64,000 nt of DNA from Laburnicola sp. R22_1 (lineage: Eukaryota; Ascomycota; Dothideomycetes; Pleosporales; Didymosphaeriaceae). The translations under genes and the position numbers were made by a program. Positions 9,816-20,787 of this stretch are shown piece by piece (position 1 is the stretch's first letter; each line of letters starts with the position of its first letter). The stretch is from assembly GCA_014281115.1 (NCBI GenBank), contig JACONQ010000010.1:806001-870000 (forward strand), written 5' to 3'. The notes beneath the pieces were generated by a model, which saw only the letters and a list, made by a program, of their open reading frames with translations, did no database searches and was not told the origin of the DNA.

Positions 9816-12108
9816 ATGGAGTCTTTCACTTTCCCCCTCGGTATCAACGAGCTCCAGTCATCGCTCAACCCGATGCTTCACGCGCTGCAATCCTCCCACA
9901 TACTCGAGACTCTCAAACCTTCAAGCACAGCAGATGGCATCGCCGTGCTGCTCTTCCTTCTCTCCGCTCTCGGGTACATAACTCGAGGCCGCGTCTGGGA
10001 CAAGCCCGATCCTAACTACAAGGTCTGGTTCGAGCGACCCCAGGTCGCGGATGGTGCTTCTCGTCGCAACGCAGCTGCTACGCGGAATGTAGCTCAGCGG
10101 TTGGGCGAGGACGAGTACCACATGGTTATCTTTTGGGCCTCGCAGTCTGGGACTGCTGAGCGGTTTGCGGAGACGCTGGGGCGCGAGTGTCTGATACGGT
10201 TTGGGATTAATGCGCTGGTAGCGGTAAGTTGATTGAGTTTTGTTTCTGTTGTTACAGTGCAGCGGTGTTTTACTTATGCTTTTGTAATGCACTTGTGTGT
10301 CTGTGCGAAAACGAAAGACTTGTCATTATTGCATGCACAGTGTACAAGAATGTGAGACTAACAGCTTGCAGGATCTCTCCGACTACGACGCTGATTCGAT
10401 TGCGGAAATCCAGCAATCTCATTTCGCCGTCTTCTTGCTTAGCACGTACGGCGAAGGAGATCCGAGCGATAACTCTGCCGGACTGTGGGATTGGATCAAG
10501 CGGGTGAAAGATCAGAACATCAAGTTGGGGAATCTGCGATATCTCGCCTTCGGACTTGGAAACAGTAACTACAAGTATTATAACCGGGTCCTCGATGTTG
10601 TGGTGGAAGCACTGGACGCAGCTGGTGCCGCCTCGCTTATGCCATCCCATCGAGCAGACGATGCTACAGGCGCCACTGAGGAAGACTTCCAGTCGTGGAA
10701 GGACGATATGTTCTCCTTGCTTCGAGGTATGGGGTATGAGCAGAAGACTGTTGCATATCAGCCCACTATGAGGGTCGAATTCGCAGAGAACGATGCCGAG
10801 AAGATTAATGTTGTTCACCAGGTGTCAGTGCACCATCAACAAACCACGATGAACTCAGCCATTTGTTCGTTGCCCATCCGAAATTCTCGGCAGTTGTTCA
10901 CTGCCGGCGATCGGAGTTGCATACATATGGAGCTCGACCTTGGAAACAACGATCTCGTCTACAAGACAGGCGACCACATCGGGATCTGGCCTTGTAATCC
11001 GGACGAAGAGATTGAGAGACTCTTACAGGTGCTAGGTATCAGCGATCGCAGAAATAACGCGCTGACGGTCTCAGCTCTGGACGACTCGTCAAAACCGAAA
11101 GTGCCTTCGGGCAGTACGCTTGAAGCTGCGCTGCGACACCATCTAGAAATCTGCGCTTCAGTCTCCCGAAAAACGATCGCGGACCTAGCTCAATTCGCTC
11201 CAACAGCCTCCGCAAAAGCACTCATGGTTGAAATCGGCGAAGATCGTAACCGCTACGAACAGTTCACGTCGTCTACACACATTACTCTCGCACGCCTGCT
11301 ACAGATCGCTAGTCCCACCGAGCCGTGGACTGCGCTGCCCCTCTCTTTCGTGGTCGAAAACCTACTCCCGCTACAACCACGCTACTACTCCATCTCCTCC
11401 AGCTCCGTCATCTCACCGCGCCGCATCGCCATCACAGCCCTCGTCGTCAACAAGGCCATCGCAGGAGAAAACGGCACCAGCATTATTCCCGGCCTGACAT
11501 CCAACTACCTTCTTTCCGCATCCAAACTCCCTTCGAACCCTCCCGTGCCCACGCCTTCATTCGCACACGATAGGTCTGCAGAAGGCGAAGGTCTACGACT
11601 CTTCGCACACGTGCGAAAATCAAAATTCAAGCTTCCGATTACGTCTTCGACGCCGCTTGTTCTTATGGCCGCGGGCACAGGCTTCGCCCCTTTCCGTGCG
11701 TTCCTCGCCGAGCGAGCAAAATTACATGCCCTGGGGAAACCTGTTGGGCGGATGGTCCTGTTCTTCGGTTGCCGCAACCCGGGCTCGGATTACATTTACC
11801 GCGAGGAACTGGAGAGGCTGCAGGAGGTGCTGGGCGATAAGCTGAGCATCATCCCGGCTTTCTCGAGGGAAGGCGATAAGCGGGTCTACGTGCAGGATCG
11901 GGTGGCGGAGGAGAGTGGGATGGTGTTGGAGATGCTAGACGCGGGGGCGAACATGTATATTTGTGGGAAGGCTGGAATGGCGAGGGAGGTTGATGGGAAG
12001 TTGGAGGAGGCTGCTAGAAAGGTTAAGGGGTTGAGTGAGAGAGGTGTGAAGGAGTGGACTGATGGGTTGAAGAAGCGAGGGAAGTGGAGGGCGGATGTTT
12101 GGGGTTAG
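9816..12108 (+). CDS. NADPH-cytochrome P450 reductase, paralogue type
   Basis: Two exons, 9816-10223 and 10372-12108 (148-nt intron, long for this window), give 714 residues. An N-terminal hydrophobic anchor (GIAVLLFLLSALGYI) precedes the FMN-binding flavodoxin domain with WASQSGTAERFAE, LSTYGEGDPSDN and FGLGNSNYKYYN. The FAD/NADPH half follows, with RYYSISSSS, LMAAGTGFAPFRAFLAER, FFGCRNPGSDYIY and the terminal aromatic residue in ADVWG. It passes electrons from NADPH to P450s at the ER. The sequence differs from my memory of the housekeeping fungal reductase around the FMN site, so I read it as a second, paralogous reductase (inference). Its position suggests a dedicated partner of the P450. 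Confidence 0.92.
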
Positions 12109-12983
12109 AAAGGCTGGAATGAGCCACATGCATGATGCTATGGATATAGGGATGGAATATGCCAATTACTGCCATGCACCTGTCTCCCTGCTGTCAATTG
12201 ATATTTTATCGTGGGGTGAGCGATGGCAAGGAGATGGCCGTAGTGTATTCACTGGCTCGTGACTTGGACCTCCGGTCACAGCCTGGACGTGTACGTCATT
12301 AGACACCTGCAATGTATCAAGAACGTGGCTTTGGGGGAGCCCTGTCTATCACGCCGGGGCTCCGGACGGCGGTGTTGTGGCAAGTTTGACGGCACTGCGG
12401 AGTAAACTTCCATCCTGCGTAATGCGCTAGGTTGGTAGCGTGCCCGTGGGCGGTCAGACAGCACACCTTCCTAGTAATGAATTCCGCACCTAGCTCTTCC
12501 TACACACCAGACCAATCGCAATCGCCCCAATTCCGCTCATCTCGGCCCCTGGGCGTCCGGCTTCATGTTCGGCACCATCACCACCATGCGAGAAGCGATG
12601 ACGCCGTCAGATCGGTCCTACATCCGATGCCCCGCTCATGTCATGCACCCCAGAACACCCCAGGTCCTGCCAGCCTAGCTTCCGACGCAAAATTTGCGGA
12701 GAGAACGCGGAGGCCCTCTTGACGGGGCGGGACCGGATCCCAACGTAGCAGTTTTCCGAATCCCTCCATCACTAGCTACCCTTGTTGTTTTCTTGGAAAG
12801 TTGGCCTCATGTCTGGGAACGCGGCCGATGATCAACATATATATAGACCACTGGGGTCCGCCAATTCATCTTCACCCCAGCAGCAGCCTTCGCCCAATTG
12901 CCTCTTCCAGGAACAACCCAGCCCTGTTGGCTCTTCTCCCTCCATCTTCTTCTTTGTTTTAAGAAGCGTTCCGACTCCTGACA
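12109..12983. promoter_or_regulatory. Intergenic with transporter promoter
   Basis: This 875-bp spacer holds the reductase 3' end and the transporter promoter. A clear TATA element is annotated separately. No credible gene seen. Confidence 0.5.
12838..12845 (+). promoter_or_regulatory. TATA box of the sugar/inositol transporter
   Basis: TATATATA followed by GACC, 139-146 bp upstream of the transporter ATG. The leader after it is rich in C and T, as in strongly expressed fungal genes. Confidence 0.5.
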
Positions 12984-14671
12984 ATGGCGACATACGACAA
13001 GAAAGAGATGGACAAGAAAGTCCAATCCGACCAGGACTTTACCTTATCATTGGAAAAGATCGAGAAAATCGATACTCACGCATCCACCGATGCAGCGCAA
13101 CTCCACGAACTCTCCGCTATCGAACAGACCGCCGCATCCAAAGCAGCATGGCTCATTTCCATTGTCATCTCTTTGGGAGGTCTTCTCTTTGGTTACGATA
13201 CTGGTTACATTTCGTCGGTTCTGGTAACCATTTGCACATCGCTCGGTCACGACCTCAGCTCCTCAGAGCAGGAGCTTGTTACATCGCTCACCTCTGGTGG
13301 TGCATTCTGCGGTGCGATTTGCGCTGGTTTGACTGCCGACAGGTTTGGCCGTAAGATGCCTATCTGGGCCGCCTGTGTAGTCTTCGTCATTGGAACTGTC
13401 CTCCAAACTGCTGCTTATCATGTACCACAATTCGCTGTCGGTCGCTTCGTCGTTGGTTTGGGAGTAGGTGGTGCCGCCATGATATGCCCACTCTACATCT
13501 CCGAGCTGGCTCCTGCAAAGTACCGCGGCCGTATGGTTGCGTTTAACGTATGCGAGGCCCATTTTCCACATTCATTTGCTCATACTGATTTTGGCGCCAG
13601 AACATGAGTGTTACTTTCGGACAATTCTTCGCCTCTTCTCTGGGTGCAGCCTTCGCCGAAGTCGGGGGGCAAACCTGGCGTGCAACTGTCGGCATTGGTG
13701 GTATGCCTGCCATCCTCCTCGCCGTTCTCTTGTTGAGATGCCCTGAATCGCCCCGTCAACTCGTTGCCCATGGCAAGATGGAAGAAGCCGAAAGGGTGCT
13801 GCTTCGCCTTTATCCCGGTTCCAGCGAAGGGCAACGCAAAGCGAAGATAGCCAGCATCGAGCTCAGCATTCACCAGGCTACGCAAACAATGGTCGACGAC
13901 TCCCTTTGGAAGACGTTCAAATCGGTTTTCAAGAACCCTGCCACTTTGCGCGCCGTGGCTACTGCCTGCATCATTATGGCTCTTTCGCAATTCTCTGGCT
14001 TCAACACTCTCATGTACTACAGCGCTACGCTCTTCAAGATTGTCGGCTTCAATAACCCCACTGCGGTCGCCATCACCGTCTCCGGCGCCAATTTTGTCTT
14101 CAGCGGCGTCGTCCTTCTCATCGTGGACGGCTTCGGTCGCCGCAGAATCCTACTCGTCACCGTCTTCGCCATGTCCTGCTGCCTCACCATCGCCGCCGTC
14201 GCATTCTCATACACCCCCATCGACACGCACACGCTCGAAATACAATCCGACGTCATCGGGTGGCCAGGCTACCTTTTGATTGCCATCATCATCGCCTTCG
14301 TCGGCTTCTACGCTTCCGGCATTGCCACCATCGCCTGGATCGGCACTGAATTGATCCCAATGGAGGTCCGCGCGGTCGGCACCATGCTTAACACTGCGAC
14401 CTGCTGGTCGACCAACATCATCGTTGCGTCTACTTTCCTGTCCATGATGAAGGGCATCACTCCTTCTGGCGCGTTCGGTTTCTACGCCGGACTCATGTTC
14501 GTGGGCTGGATTTTCATCATCTTCTGCTTCCCTGAGGTCAAGGGCATGCCGCTTGAGGCTGTGCGCGAGGTCTTCCAGGATGGCTTTGGGGTCAAGTATG
14601 CGAGGAATTGGCAGAAGGAGAATAAGGAGTTTGCGAGGATGAATGCGCAGGGGCCGGATTTTGGGCACTGA
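12984..14671 (+). CDS. MFS sugar porter, myo-inositol transporter-like
   Basis: Exons 12984-13547 and 13601-14671 (53-nt intron) give 544 residues. Sugar-porter signatures are clear: GGLLFGYDTGYIS in helix 1, DRFGRK between helices 2 and 3, PLYISELAPAKYRGRMV, PESPRQLV after helix 6, QFSGFNTLMYYSATLF in helix 7, DGFGRRR and FPEVKGMPLE at the end. The helix 7 and loop sequences resemble fungal ITR-type inositol transporters more than hexose carriers, but the substrate is inference. A cytosolic N-terminal tail of about 55 residues, rich in Lys and Asp, precedes helix 1. It would sit in the plasma membrane as a proton symporter. It follows the reductase gene on the same strand. Confidence 0.9.
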
Positions 14672-15779
14672 GGTGAGCTGAGCTGGGAGGGGAGGGGGGT
14701 GTGGGGGGGTTGTTCTTGGATATCGTTCTTGTAGATAACGTTATTCTTATTATTCAAGTCTTTTAGATTTTTCAGGCTGTGTTCATATGTGCTGGATGTA
14801 TTGTTCGTGATGATGATGCGCATGTTAATGCTCCTGACTTTGCCAGGAGGACAGAGTAGGAATATATTGTGCGCATTCAGGATCGCAGTGAACAACTGCG
14901 CAGAGAAAAAGCGTGCTGAAAATAATGGTGCAAGGAGCTGGGTTGAAATGTTAAGCCTTACCGAAAAAAGGCAAGCGCTAACGATTCTTGTCATGCACAC
15001 TGTAGATCTGACATGACACGACACTGCTGCTAGCCCAACCTCTCCCTCTCCTCACCGGAATCATGCCTATGCCTCCATCGCATCATTCCCTGCGCCGCTG
15101 CCAGTAATGGGGCTACTTGGGATTCAACGCCGTATTTTCACGCTTGCGCGCTCCCGTTGCTATTTTTGATGCTTGCTCAAACGACCGTACGGAGGGCGGT
15201 TTCTGCTGCGCCGCCTCAAATCTACTGATTCATCCCCGAACGACTGGCCACGCAGCACCGCAGCAGCAACACAGTTCCAAGGCGCCAGATCGAAGACTTT
15301 GCAGCCTTACCCATGTACACGAGCTGTCGGCTGGCCGTTTAGCCGTTGCAGCTGGGTGGTTGGGCTCCAAGGCGACAACGGCGCGTTGGACCCCACGGGT
15401 GCCTAATCGGGGTTCCAGGGTCAAGCAGATGTATGTGCAAGGCTGAGCAGTGGATCGTCACTTGAGTTGGGATGGGATCTGATGGAGGCACAGGCAGCAG
15501 TGCGGGGCTTGGGTGGCACGACTACATACTGGTGTGGTTTCGGCTTGGGGGCGTAGGTGTTATAGTGAACTTCAGGTCCGCCTTCTTTTGAGTTTGTCTT
15601 CCTTTTCTTGATTGTTTCCATTATACATACAATTACTCGTTGTGATTGTGTGATCTCTACGAAGCGTGCACGAAATATACCAAACCTTTTGAGAACGTTA
15701 CTCGAGTACGAGCAAAGTTCCCCTCCCTCGTCACATCTTTCTCTTCCTCGGTCTTCACATCACATCATCACATTATACA
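14672..15779. other. Intergenic, nothing recognised
   Basis: This 1.1-kb spacer lies between the transporter and the first NCE102-like gene. The last 100 bases are a CT-rich leader. Short frames have no domain features. Confidence 0.4.
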
Positions 15780-16387
15780 ATGGTGTCACCAAGCCCAATC
15801 GTCAACTTCATCATCCGCGGCTTCCAAGTCGTCTTCGCAGCCATCGTCCTAGGTCTTTCCGTCGGTCTCGTCCGCGAACAGCGGGACGACGTCCCCTCCC
15901 CAATCTCACTACGCTATTGCTCCTTCGTCGGCGCCATCACTCTCGTGGCCGGCTTCGTCGGCATCGCTGCAGAGTGGGTGTCTGTATTGCAAGGGAAAAT
16001 CGGCCTTATTATCGACGCTGTGGTCACTTGCATCAATTTATCTGGAGGAGTAGTACGTTACTTCCGTCTCCGTTCCACTCACCATGAGTATCCAGTAGAC
16101 ATTGCTAACATGCTTTGTTGCGCCTTTAGCTGTTAGCCGTTCTAATCGGCAACCCGAAATGCAGCGACACGAGTGACGTTAACCGGGAGAAGCTCTTTGA
16201 CAACGACCTCTTCAGCCAAGGTTGCACGGGGAAAGGCGTCAATAGATCTTGCCAGTTTGATGATTTGGGGACATTTAACGATAGGTGCAAAAAATGTCAG
16301 GCTGATACGGTGTTTATGTTCTTCCTGGCGATACTCTTGCTCGCGAGCTCCACTATGACGTTTTTGAGAATGAAGAAGGGGTACTAA
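15780..16387 (+). CDS. Four-helix MARVEL/NCE102-like membrane protein, copy 1
   Basis: Exons 15780-16052 and 16130-16387 (77-nt intron) give 176 residues. Four hydrophobic segments are visible: about 8-28 (VVFAAIVLGLSVGLV), 42-66 (YCSFVGAITLVAGFVGIAA), 74-97 (IGLIIDAVVTCINLSGGV) and near the end (FMFFLAILLLASSTMTF). A Cys-rich loop with C-x-C and CKKC spacing lies between helices 3 and 4. The tail is the short basic RMKKGY. Fungal proteins of this shape organise plasma-membrane eisosome domains or take part in non-classical export (family knowledge). It pairs with copy 3 at 17571, which has the same length and the same intron position and phase. Confidence 0.85.
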
Positions 16388-16879
16388 TGGGGTATGGTGA
16401 GGAAGAAGAGAGGGTAATGGTTTGTTTGGGTGAGGTGCTTGGGGGTGTGGGTAGTTGCAGGGGCCCTGTGCAATGCTGGTGCAGGTGGAAAGGAAAAACA
16501 GGGGGTAATGTTTGTGTGCGAGGATTGGTATGGCAGTGTTCCGGTTGGTTGTAAAAAGGCGTGGTAGCCCGTGGGTTCTTCGTTGAATCTCCTTGATCTT
16601 CGCTCGTTTTGATCTCCAGATACCCTATTACATGATCAGTCTTTACGTTCATTTCCTCCTTCTTTAGCTATCGGTCGCGCTTGCTATAAAAAAGCTTGGA
16701 GCAGCATATCAGATACTTTCGCGCTGTTAGAATCATTTTGATCATCCTTTTTTGAACTCTAAGCTATCGATCCCGTTTTCCATCAATCAATGACCCATAC
16801 GTCCACTACTACTCACCCACCTACCACTCACCAACGCAGCCTCACTCCCAACCTCAACAACAGATACCGTCTGCGACCC
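16388..16879. other. Intergenic between copy 1 and the relic
   Basis: Spacer with a TATAAAAAAG-like element at about 16684-16693, which may be the old promoter of the relic that follows. Nothing else recognised. Confidence 0.35.
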
Positions 16880-17089
16880 AGCCCTCCGCAGCACACTCTA
16901 TTCTCAGCCTCAGTCACCCTCATCCTAGGTCAAGAGCCCCACGTATCTTTCATATTCGGCTACGCAACCTTCGTCGGAGCTGCCTCGGTATTGATCGGGA
17001 TATCGGGCCTGATATCGAATTAGTAGGATCGTCTGAGAGGAAGAACTAGCTTGCTTCTCGATTGTATGGCTCTTATGTTGCATCTCTAA
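16880..17089 (+). pseudogene. NCE102-like membrane protein, copy 2, relic
   Basis: Without gaps, the frame reading LFSASVTLILG, FGYATFVGAASVLIGISG and, after two consecutive stops (TAG TAG, 17021-17026), DRLRGRTSLLLDCMALML matches exon 1 of copy 3 (FGYAAF..., GMSGYLG, EKLRGAIGLVLDAVLVAL). The stops replace two hydrophobic residues. The N terminus is not conserved and no exon 2 can be found downstream, so this is a dead third member of the array. A GTAGGG after the matched region sits close to where the paralogues splice. Confidence 0.75.
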
Positions 17090-17570
17090 GGTAGGGGTAT
17101 GGGTTATGCCTGTGGCTTTTCTGCATGTTGCGTCTTGGTGTTCTCGAAGGCCATTGCGAGTTTCAAATTCTTTTCCTCCGATTTCGAACAAAAGCCAATC
17201 TCCTGATAGTAGTATTAAGATTCTTTATAACAGGTCAGTTCAGTTGGCGCGAGGTGTCAAATCGCACTGTCTAGTGTCCGCGCGACGCGACGAGCCTTTC
17301 ACTCCAAGTGCACCAGGCGCGTACCTTCCCAGCCCCAGCTCCAACATTCACCTTCAGCGCGCCCAGGCAACCGGCCGTACGCGCCTCACAGGTGCTCGGT
17401 CGCAGCCTCTCAACCACGCACGCCCACCACCAACCCAACACCACCGCACCCTACCTCACCCTCCCATCACGCATCTTCCCCACCCAGAGAAAGAAAATAA
17501 CACGCGTCTTCCAGGCACCCACCTTGCACTCTTGCACTCAGACCCGGGCATACCCGCCGCCGTCCTCACA
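17090..17570. other. Intergenic upstream of copy 3
   Basis: Region without recognised genes. The second half is strongly C-rich on the + strand, a typical fungal leader, and stays open in frame with copy 3 for some distance. Comparison with copy 1 puts the start at 17571. Confidence 0.4.
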
Positions 17571-18166
17571 ATGTACTCCGCCGTAACGCTCACCAACCTG
17601 ACGCTCCGCAGCTTCCAGATGCTCTTCTCCGGAAGCATCTTCGCCTTGACCGTCGGTCTCCTCGTGCGTCACCAGCTCGCCGACCCCCCTTTCACCCTCG
17701 GCTACGCAGCTTTCGTCAGCGGCTTCACCCTCGTCGGCGGCATGTCCGGCTACCTAGGCTCCTTCATCGAGAAATTGCGTGGTGCCATCGGCCTTGTGCT
17801 CGATGCCGTGCTTGTCGCGCTCAACATTACGGGCGGCATAGTACGTACCATACCCTCGCCCGCTTCGACTTGGATAGAGTGTATATACTGATGCAGCGGA
17901 CGTAGCTCGTGGGCGTCAATCTGGGCGGCGTCTCGTGCACAGCCGAGGACATGCACGACCTTATGAATTGCACGCTGATCAACGGGGGAGAACTGCCGAC
18001 TAGTACGGGCGGCTCCATCTGCTATTACTGCTTGTACGACCGGAAGGATGCGCTGCTTAGTCGCTGCAAGCAGGCCAAGGCTTGTACCGTGTTCTTGTAC
18101 TTTTGCACGATCATGGTCTTGGGCGCTTTCATGTTGAGTCTTGTGCGTAGGAGGAAGGGCTGGTGA
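17571..18166 (+). CDS. Four-helix MARVEL/NCE102-like membrane protein, copy 3
   Basis: Exons 17571-17840 and 17906-18166 (65-nt intron) give 176 residues, the same length as copy 1, with the intron after the same TGGI/SGGV position and in phase 0. Helices are visible at about 12-32, 42-62, 70-92 and 145-168. The loop before helix 4 is Cys-rich (YYCLYDRK, then C-x6-C spacing) and the tail is VRRRKGW, again basic. It probably sits in the plasma membrane. The long in-frame stretch upstream of the chosen ATG has no membrane protein character and is taken as leader. Confidence 0.83.
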
Positions 18167-18681
18167 ATGTGGGGTGAGTTGGTCAGCCTGGGATGGTGTG
18201 GGTCGGTTGCTAATGAGCGCAGTGACACGGGACGATGAGAGAGTGCTCCGGGCGGCGTTCGAAGGCTAATTTTGGGTAATTCGAAGTTGAGAATTTGAGC
18301 GAGAGAGTGGATATGGCAGGATTGGAGTGTAGTAGCGTGGTCTTACTCGCTGCTATGGACAGTCAGCCGGCTTCTGTAGCTTCTCGGTGGATATGAGGGC
18401 AGATAATAAAAATCTCACAAGCTTCAGCGATGTCTTATCTTGATGTTCCGCTCTCCCTCGCCATGTTTATGCCATCGATATGCACAAGCCATCAAGTGGA
18501 TCGACGCAGGGACGGAATGTAGACTTCGGTCAAAAGGTTTCATTCCAGTTTACTACTAGATCGATGCTCAAACTCATGCCATTCCAACCCAACCCAACCA
18601 TATCAACTCCACAGCTCGCCCGTTCCAGTATGCAGCCATCCCAACGCCAACCATGTTCAGTCTCGCCGGCCATATCAACAT
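18167..18681. other. Intergenic, nothing recognised
   Basis: Spacer between two convergent 3' ends. No gene or repeat seen. Confidence 0.4.
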
Positions 18682-18850
18682 TTAAACAGGGCAAGTCTGC
18701 ATCCCATTATCAGCACTGACCAGACACAAGAACCAAAAGCCGACTTACGCTGCCGCAAGAACTGCAAGTCTTGGTTCCGTTGCTGATTGAAGCACTGCAC
18801 TTAGGGCAGTTGTCACTGTGCTGGTTGACGAGGACGATCTCGGACTGCAT
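18682..18850 (-). CDS. 38-residue zinc-ribbon-like small protein
   Basis: Exons 18749-18850 (102 nt) and 18682-18696 (15 nt) join over a 52-nt intron with GTAAGT donor and TGCAG acceptor. The product is 38 residues, starting MQSEIVLVNQHSDNCPKC and ending CSSCGSTCPV. Two C-x2-C knuckles (Cys 15/18 and 29/32) separated by ten residues look like a miniature zinc ribbon. A third Cys follows at 36. Splicing keeps the frame and stops four codons after the junction. I do not recognise a named family, but the intron and the clean knuckles make a chance frame unlikely. It has no signal peptide, so it is probably cytosolic or nuclear. Confidence 0.6.
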
Positions 18851-19191
18851 TTTGGCTGCACTGGAGGATGTCGAAGAATGTGGTTTTGTAGTGGGAAGTG
18901 ATGAAGTGTTTTTCGGCGCTGTTTAGAGCTTCGAGCGGGGTTGGTGGGGTTGATAAATAGAGGGTCCGTTTGCGCATGCAGGTAAGGGGAGCTAATGCAG
19001 GCCGTCAGATGATGGACACGCGGTAGGGGCACACTAGGTTGTGATTGGTGAGAGGGAGCGGAGGTGGGCTTAGATATGTCCATGGTGAGTGGGACTTTCG
19101 GCAGGCGACGAGGAGATACGTTGTTAGACTGAACTGGAAATGAGGCAAAAGCGAGAATGTGACTTGATAGTATGGTACCATCGGGATGCAA
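18851..19191. other. Intergenic, promoter of the small zinc-ribbon gene
   Basis: This 341-bp spacer lies between the small gene and the methyltransferase, both on the minus strand. Nothing else recognised. Confidence 0.4.
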
Positions 19192-20019
19192 TCACGTCCG
19201 GTTATGACATATCACTTCGCCGTGGATGACAGCGAACCAACCGTCCTCTTTCTTCTCCATCTCTCTGAATGTCTGCGCTATCTCTTCCAGATCAGCCTCG
19301 GTGCCCAATCCTGACTCCAGCACCCTTGTCTTGTAATCGCTTTTGGTGGTTCTATCCGCCCAGAGGCCACACCACCACGCTCTTTCCTCGGGTGTGCTGA
19401 ACGTCCACGCGCTGACGCTCGCATCGATGTCTCTCCGGGGAAAGCCTGCTTGCATCGCTATCGCGTGTAGCCTCTTGCCCATATTCGGATCGCACTTGAT
19501 GCTCTTGGCAACGGCAATATATAGCTCCATCCATTTGCGCATGCCCTCGTGCTCCGGATAGTGATTCATGGCACTGTAATCGCAATCGCGCACTGCGACG
19601 ATGCCGCCCTGCTTCGCGAGCTTCCTAATCTCCTTCATCGCGCTCAGCGGATCCTGTAGATGCTGAAGGACCTGGTGCGCGTGCACCATGTCGAAGCTGC
19701 CCTCTTCTATGCCATCAATATCCTTCCATTGGAAGATATCTCCGACTTCGAAGCGTACGTTTGTGATGCCTTTCTCCTCTGCATGCTTTCTTGCTTTCTG
19801 AATGACGTCGGCGGATGGGTCGATGGCGATAACGAAGCCTTGTGGGACGCGCTGTGCGAGGTCGGCGGTTATGGTACCTGGGCCGCAACCTACGTCGAGG
19901 ATCTTGAGGTATGGATCGTTCAGGTAAGGTATGAGGTGTGGACACGAGTTCTCCACTGTGCGCCAGCTGTGGGAGCGGAGGACAGACGCGTGGTGGCCGT
20001 GGAGGTAAGGTCCCGGCAT
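19192..20019 (-). CDS. SAM-dependent methyltransferase (UbiE/COQ5-like fold)
   Basis: Single exon, 275 residues, a normal length for a class I methyltransferase. Motif I is ILDVGCGPGTIT (40-51), the acidic residue after strand 2 is in AIDPSADVI, motif II is FEVGDIFQW, and the post-motif reads FDMVHAHQVLQHLQDP. The C-terminal part (VRDCDYSAMNHYPEH onward) is typical of fungal small-molecule methyltransferases. It transfers a methyl group from S-adenosylmethionine to an unknown acceptor. There is no targeting signal. Neighbouring genes give no clue to the substrate. Confidence 0.88.
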   Translation of the reverse strand: MPGPYLHGHHASVLRSHSWRTVENSCPHLIPYLNDPYLKILDVGCGPGTITADLAQRVPQGFVIAIDPSADVIQKARKHAEEKGITNVRFEVGDIFQWKDIDGIEEGSFDMVHAHQVLQHLQDPLSAMKEIRKLAKQGGIVAVRDCDYSAMNHYPEHEGMRKWMELYIAVAKSIKCDPNMGKRLHAIAMQAGFPRRDIDASVSAWTFSTPEERAWWCGLWADRTTKSDYKTRVLESGLGTEADLEEIAQTFREMEKKEDGWFAVIHGEVICHNRT

Positions 20020-20787
20020 TGTTAAGGCGTCTAGCTGATACGAACGGAATACGTGATGGTGAGGGAAAGGTTGAACTTTTGAAAGGGCTGAAGAGTCTAG
20101 GAAATTAGCAGTGGCGGAACTGTGAGTTGAGATGATAGCCAGGATACTACAGCTGCGATTAGAGAACTGTGGGCAACCTTATACGTGGGGTAAGCAATCC
20201 GCCGAAGTCGACGCCTATTTTAGAGCGCTGCGAAAGCGGAGAGATCATGACCTTGGGGTTTCGCATTACAGCTTGGCTTGCAATGGCAGATGAGGGAAAG
20301 TGAGGAGCTTCCTTCTATGCCGATGTCGGGCAGAGTTTGCTTAGTCATATGTCACGTGCAGCGACCTTCCAGGGCCCCATGCGGTGTATCAAGTCGTTAT
20401 ACGGATCACCTATCACTCGCACACAAAAAGATCTTGACAAAGTTTGTATATGTTCATTCCGCATGCATCCCATTATGACATCTCCAACATCTCCATAATC
20501 TTCTCAATACATCGCCCATCATTCTGCATGCTCATTACAAGTACAAAACCCCATCCCAGACCTGTATACCCCCTATATACACCATCGCTGCGTATTAACG
20601 TACCGTGATCGAGAAGCTGAGTCGTAAAAAGTCTAAATGCCGTTCCGTTCCGTCCCGTGCCATGAATCCGTAAAACCGTAACCGTAAAATGCCGTCATCC
20701 GTATGCTCATGCGAGTGCGCAAAAAGTATGGACACCAAAAAACAAAACGCCTTACACCATCGCCAACGAAACAATTGCTTGTCTTCT
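20020..20787. other. Intergenic, nothing recognised
   Basis: Spacer with the methyltransferase promoter at the left and the 3' region of the DUF3433 gene at the right. No gene or repeat recognised. Confidence 0.4.

Noticed and set aside
4937..14671. Secondary-metabolite biosynthetic cluster
   Set aside because: No polyketide synthase, peptide synthetase, terpene cyclase or prenyltransferase is present, so only an oxidative module can be argued.
17106..17891. 261-codon frame reading into copy 3 of the membrane-protein array
   Set aside because: The part before 17571 has no counterpart in copy 1, and the frame reads into the intron after 17840. The 176-residue model fits the paralogue exactly.
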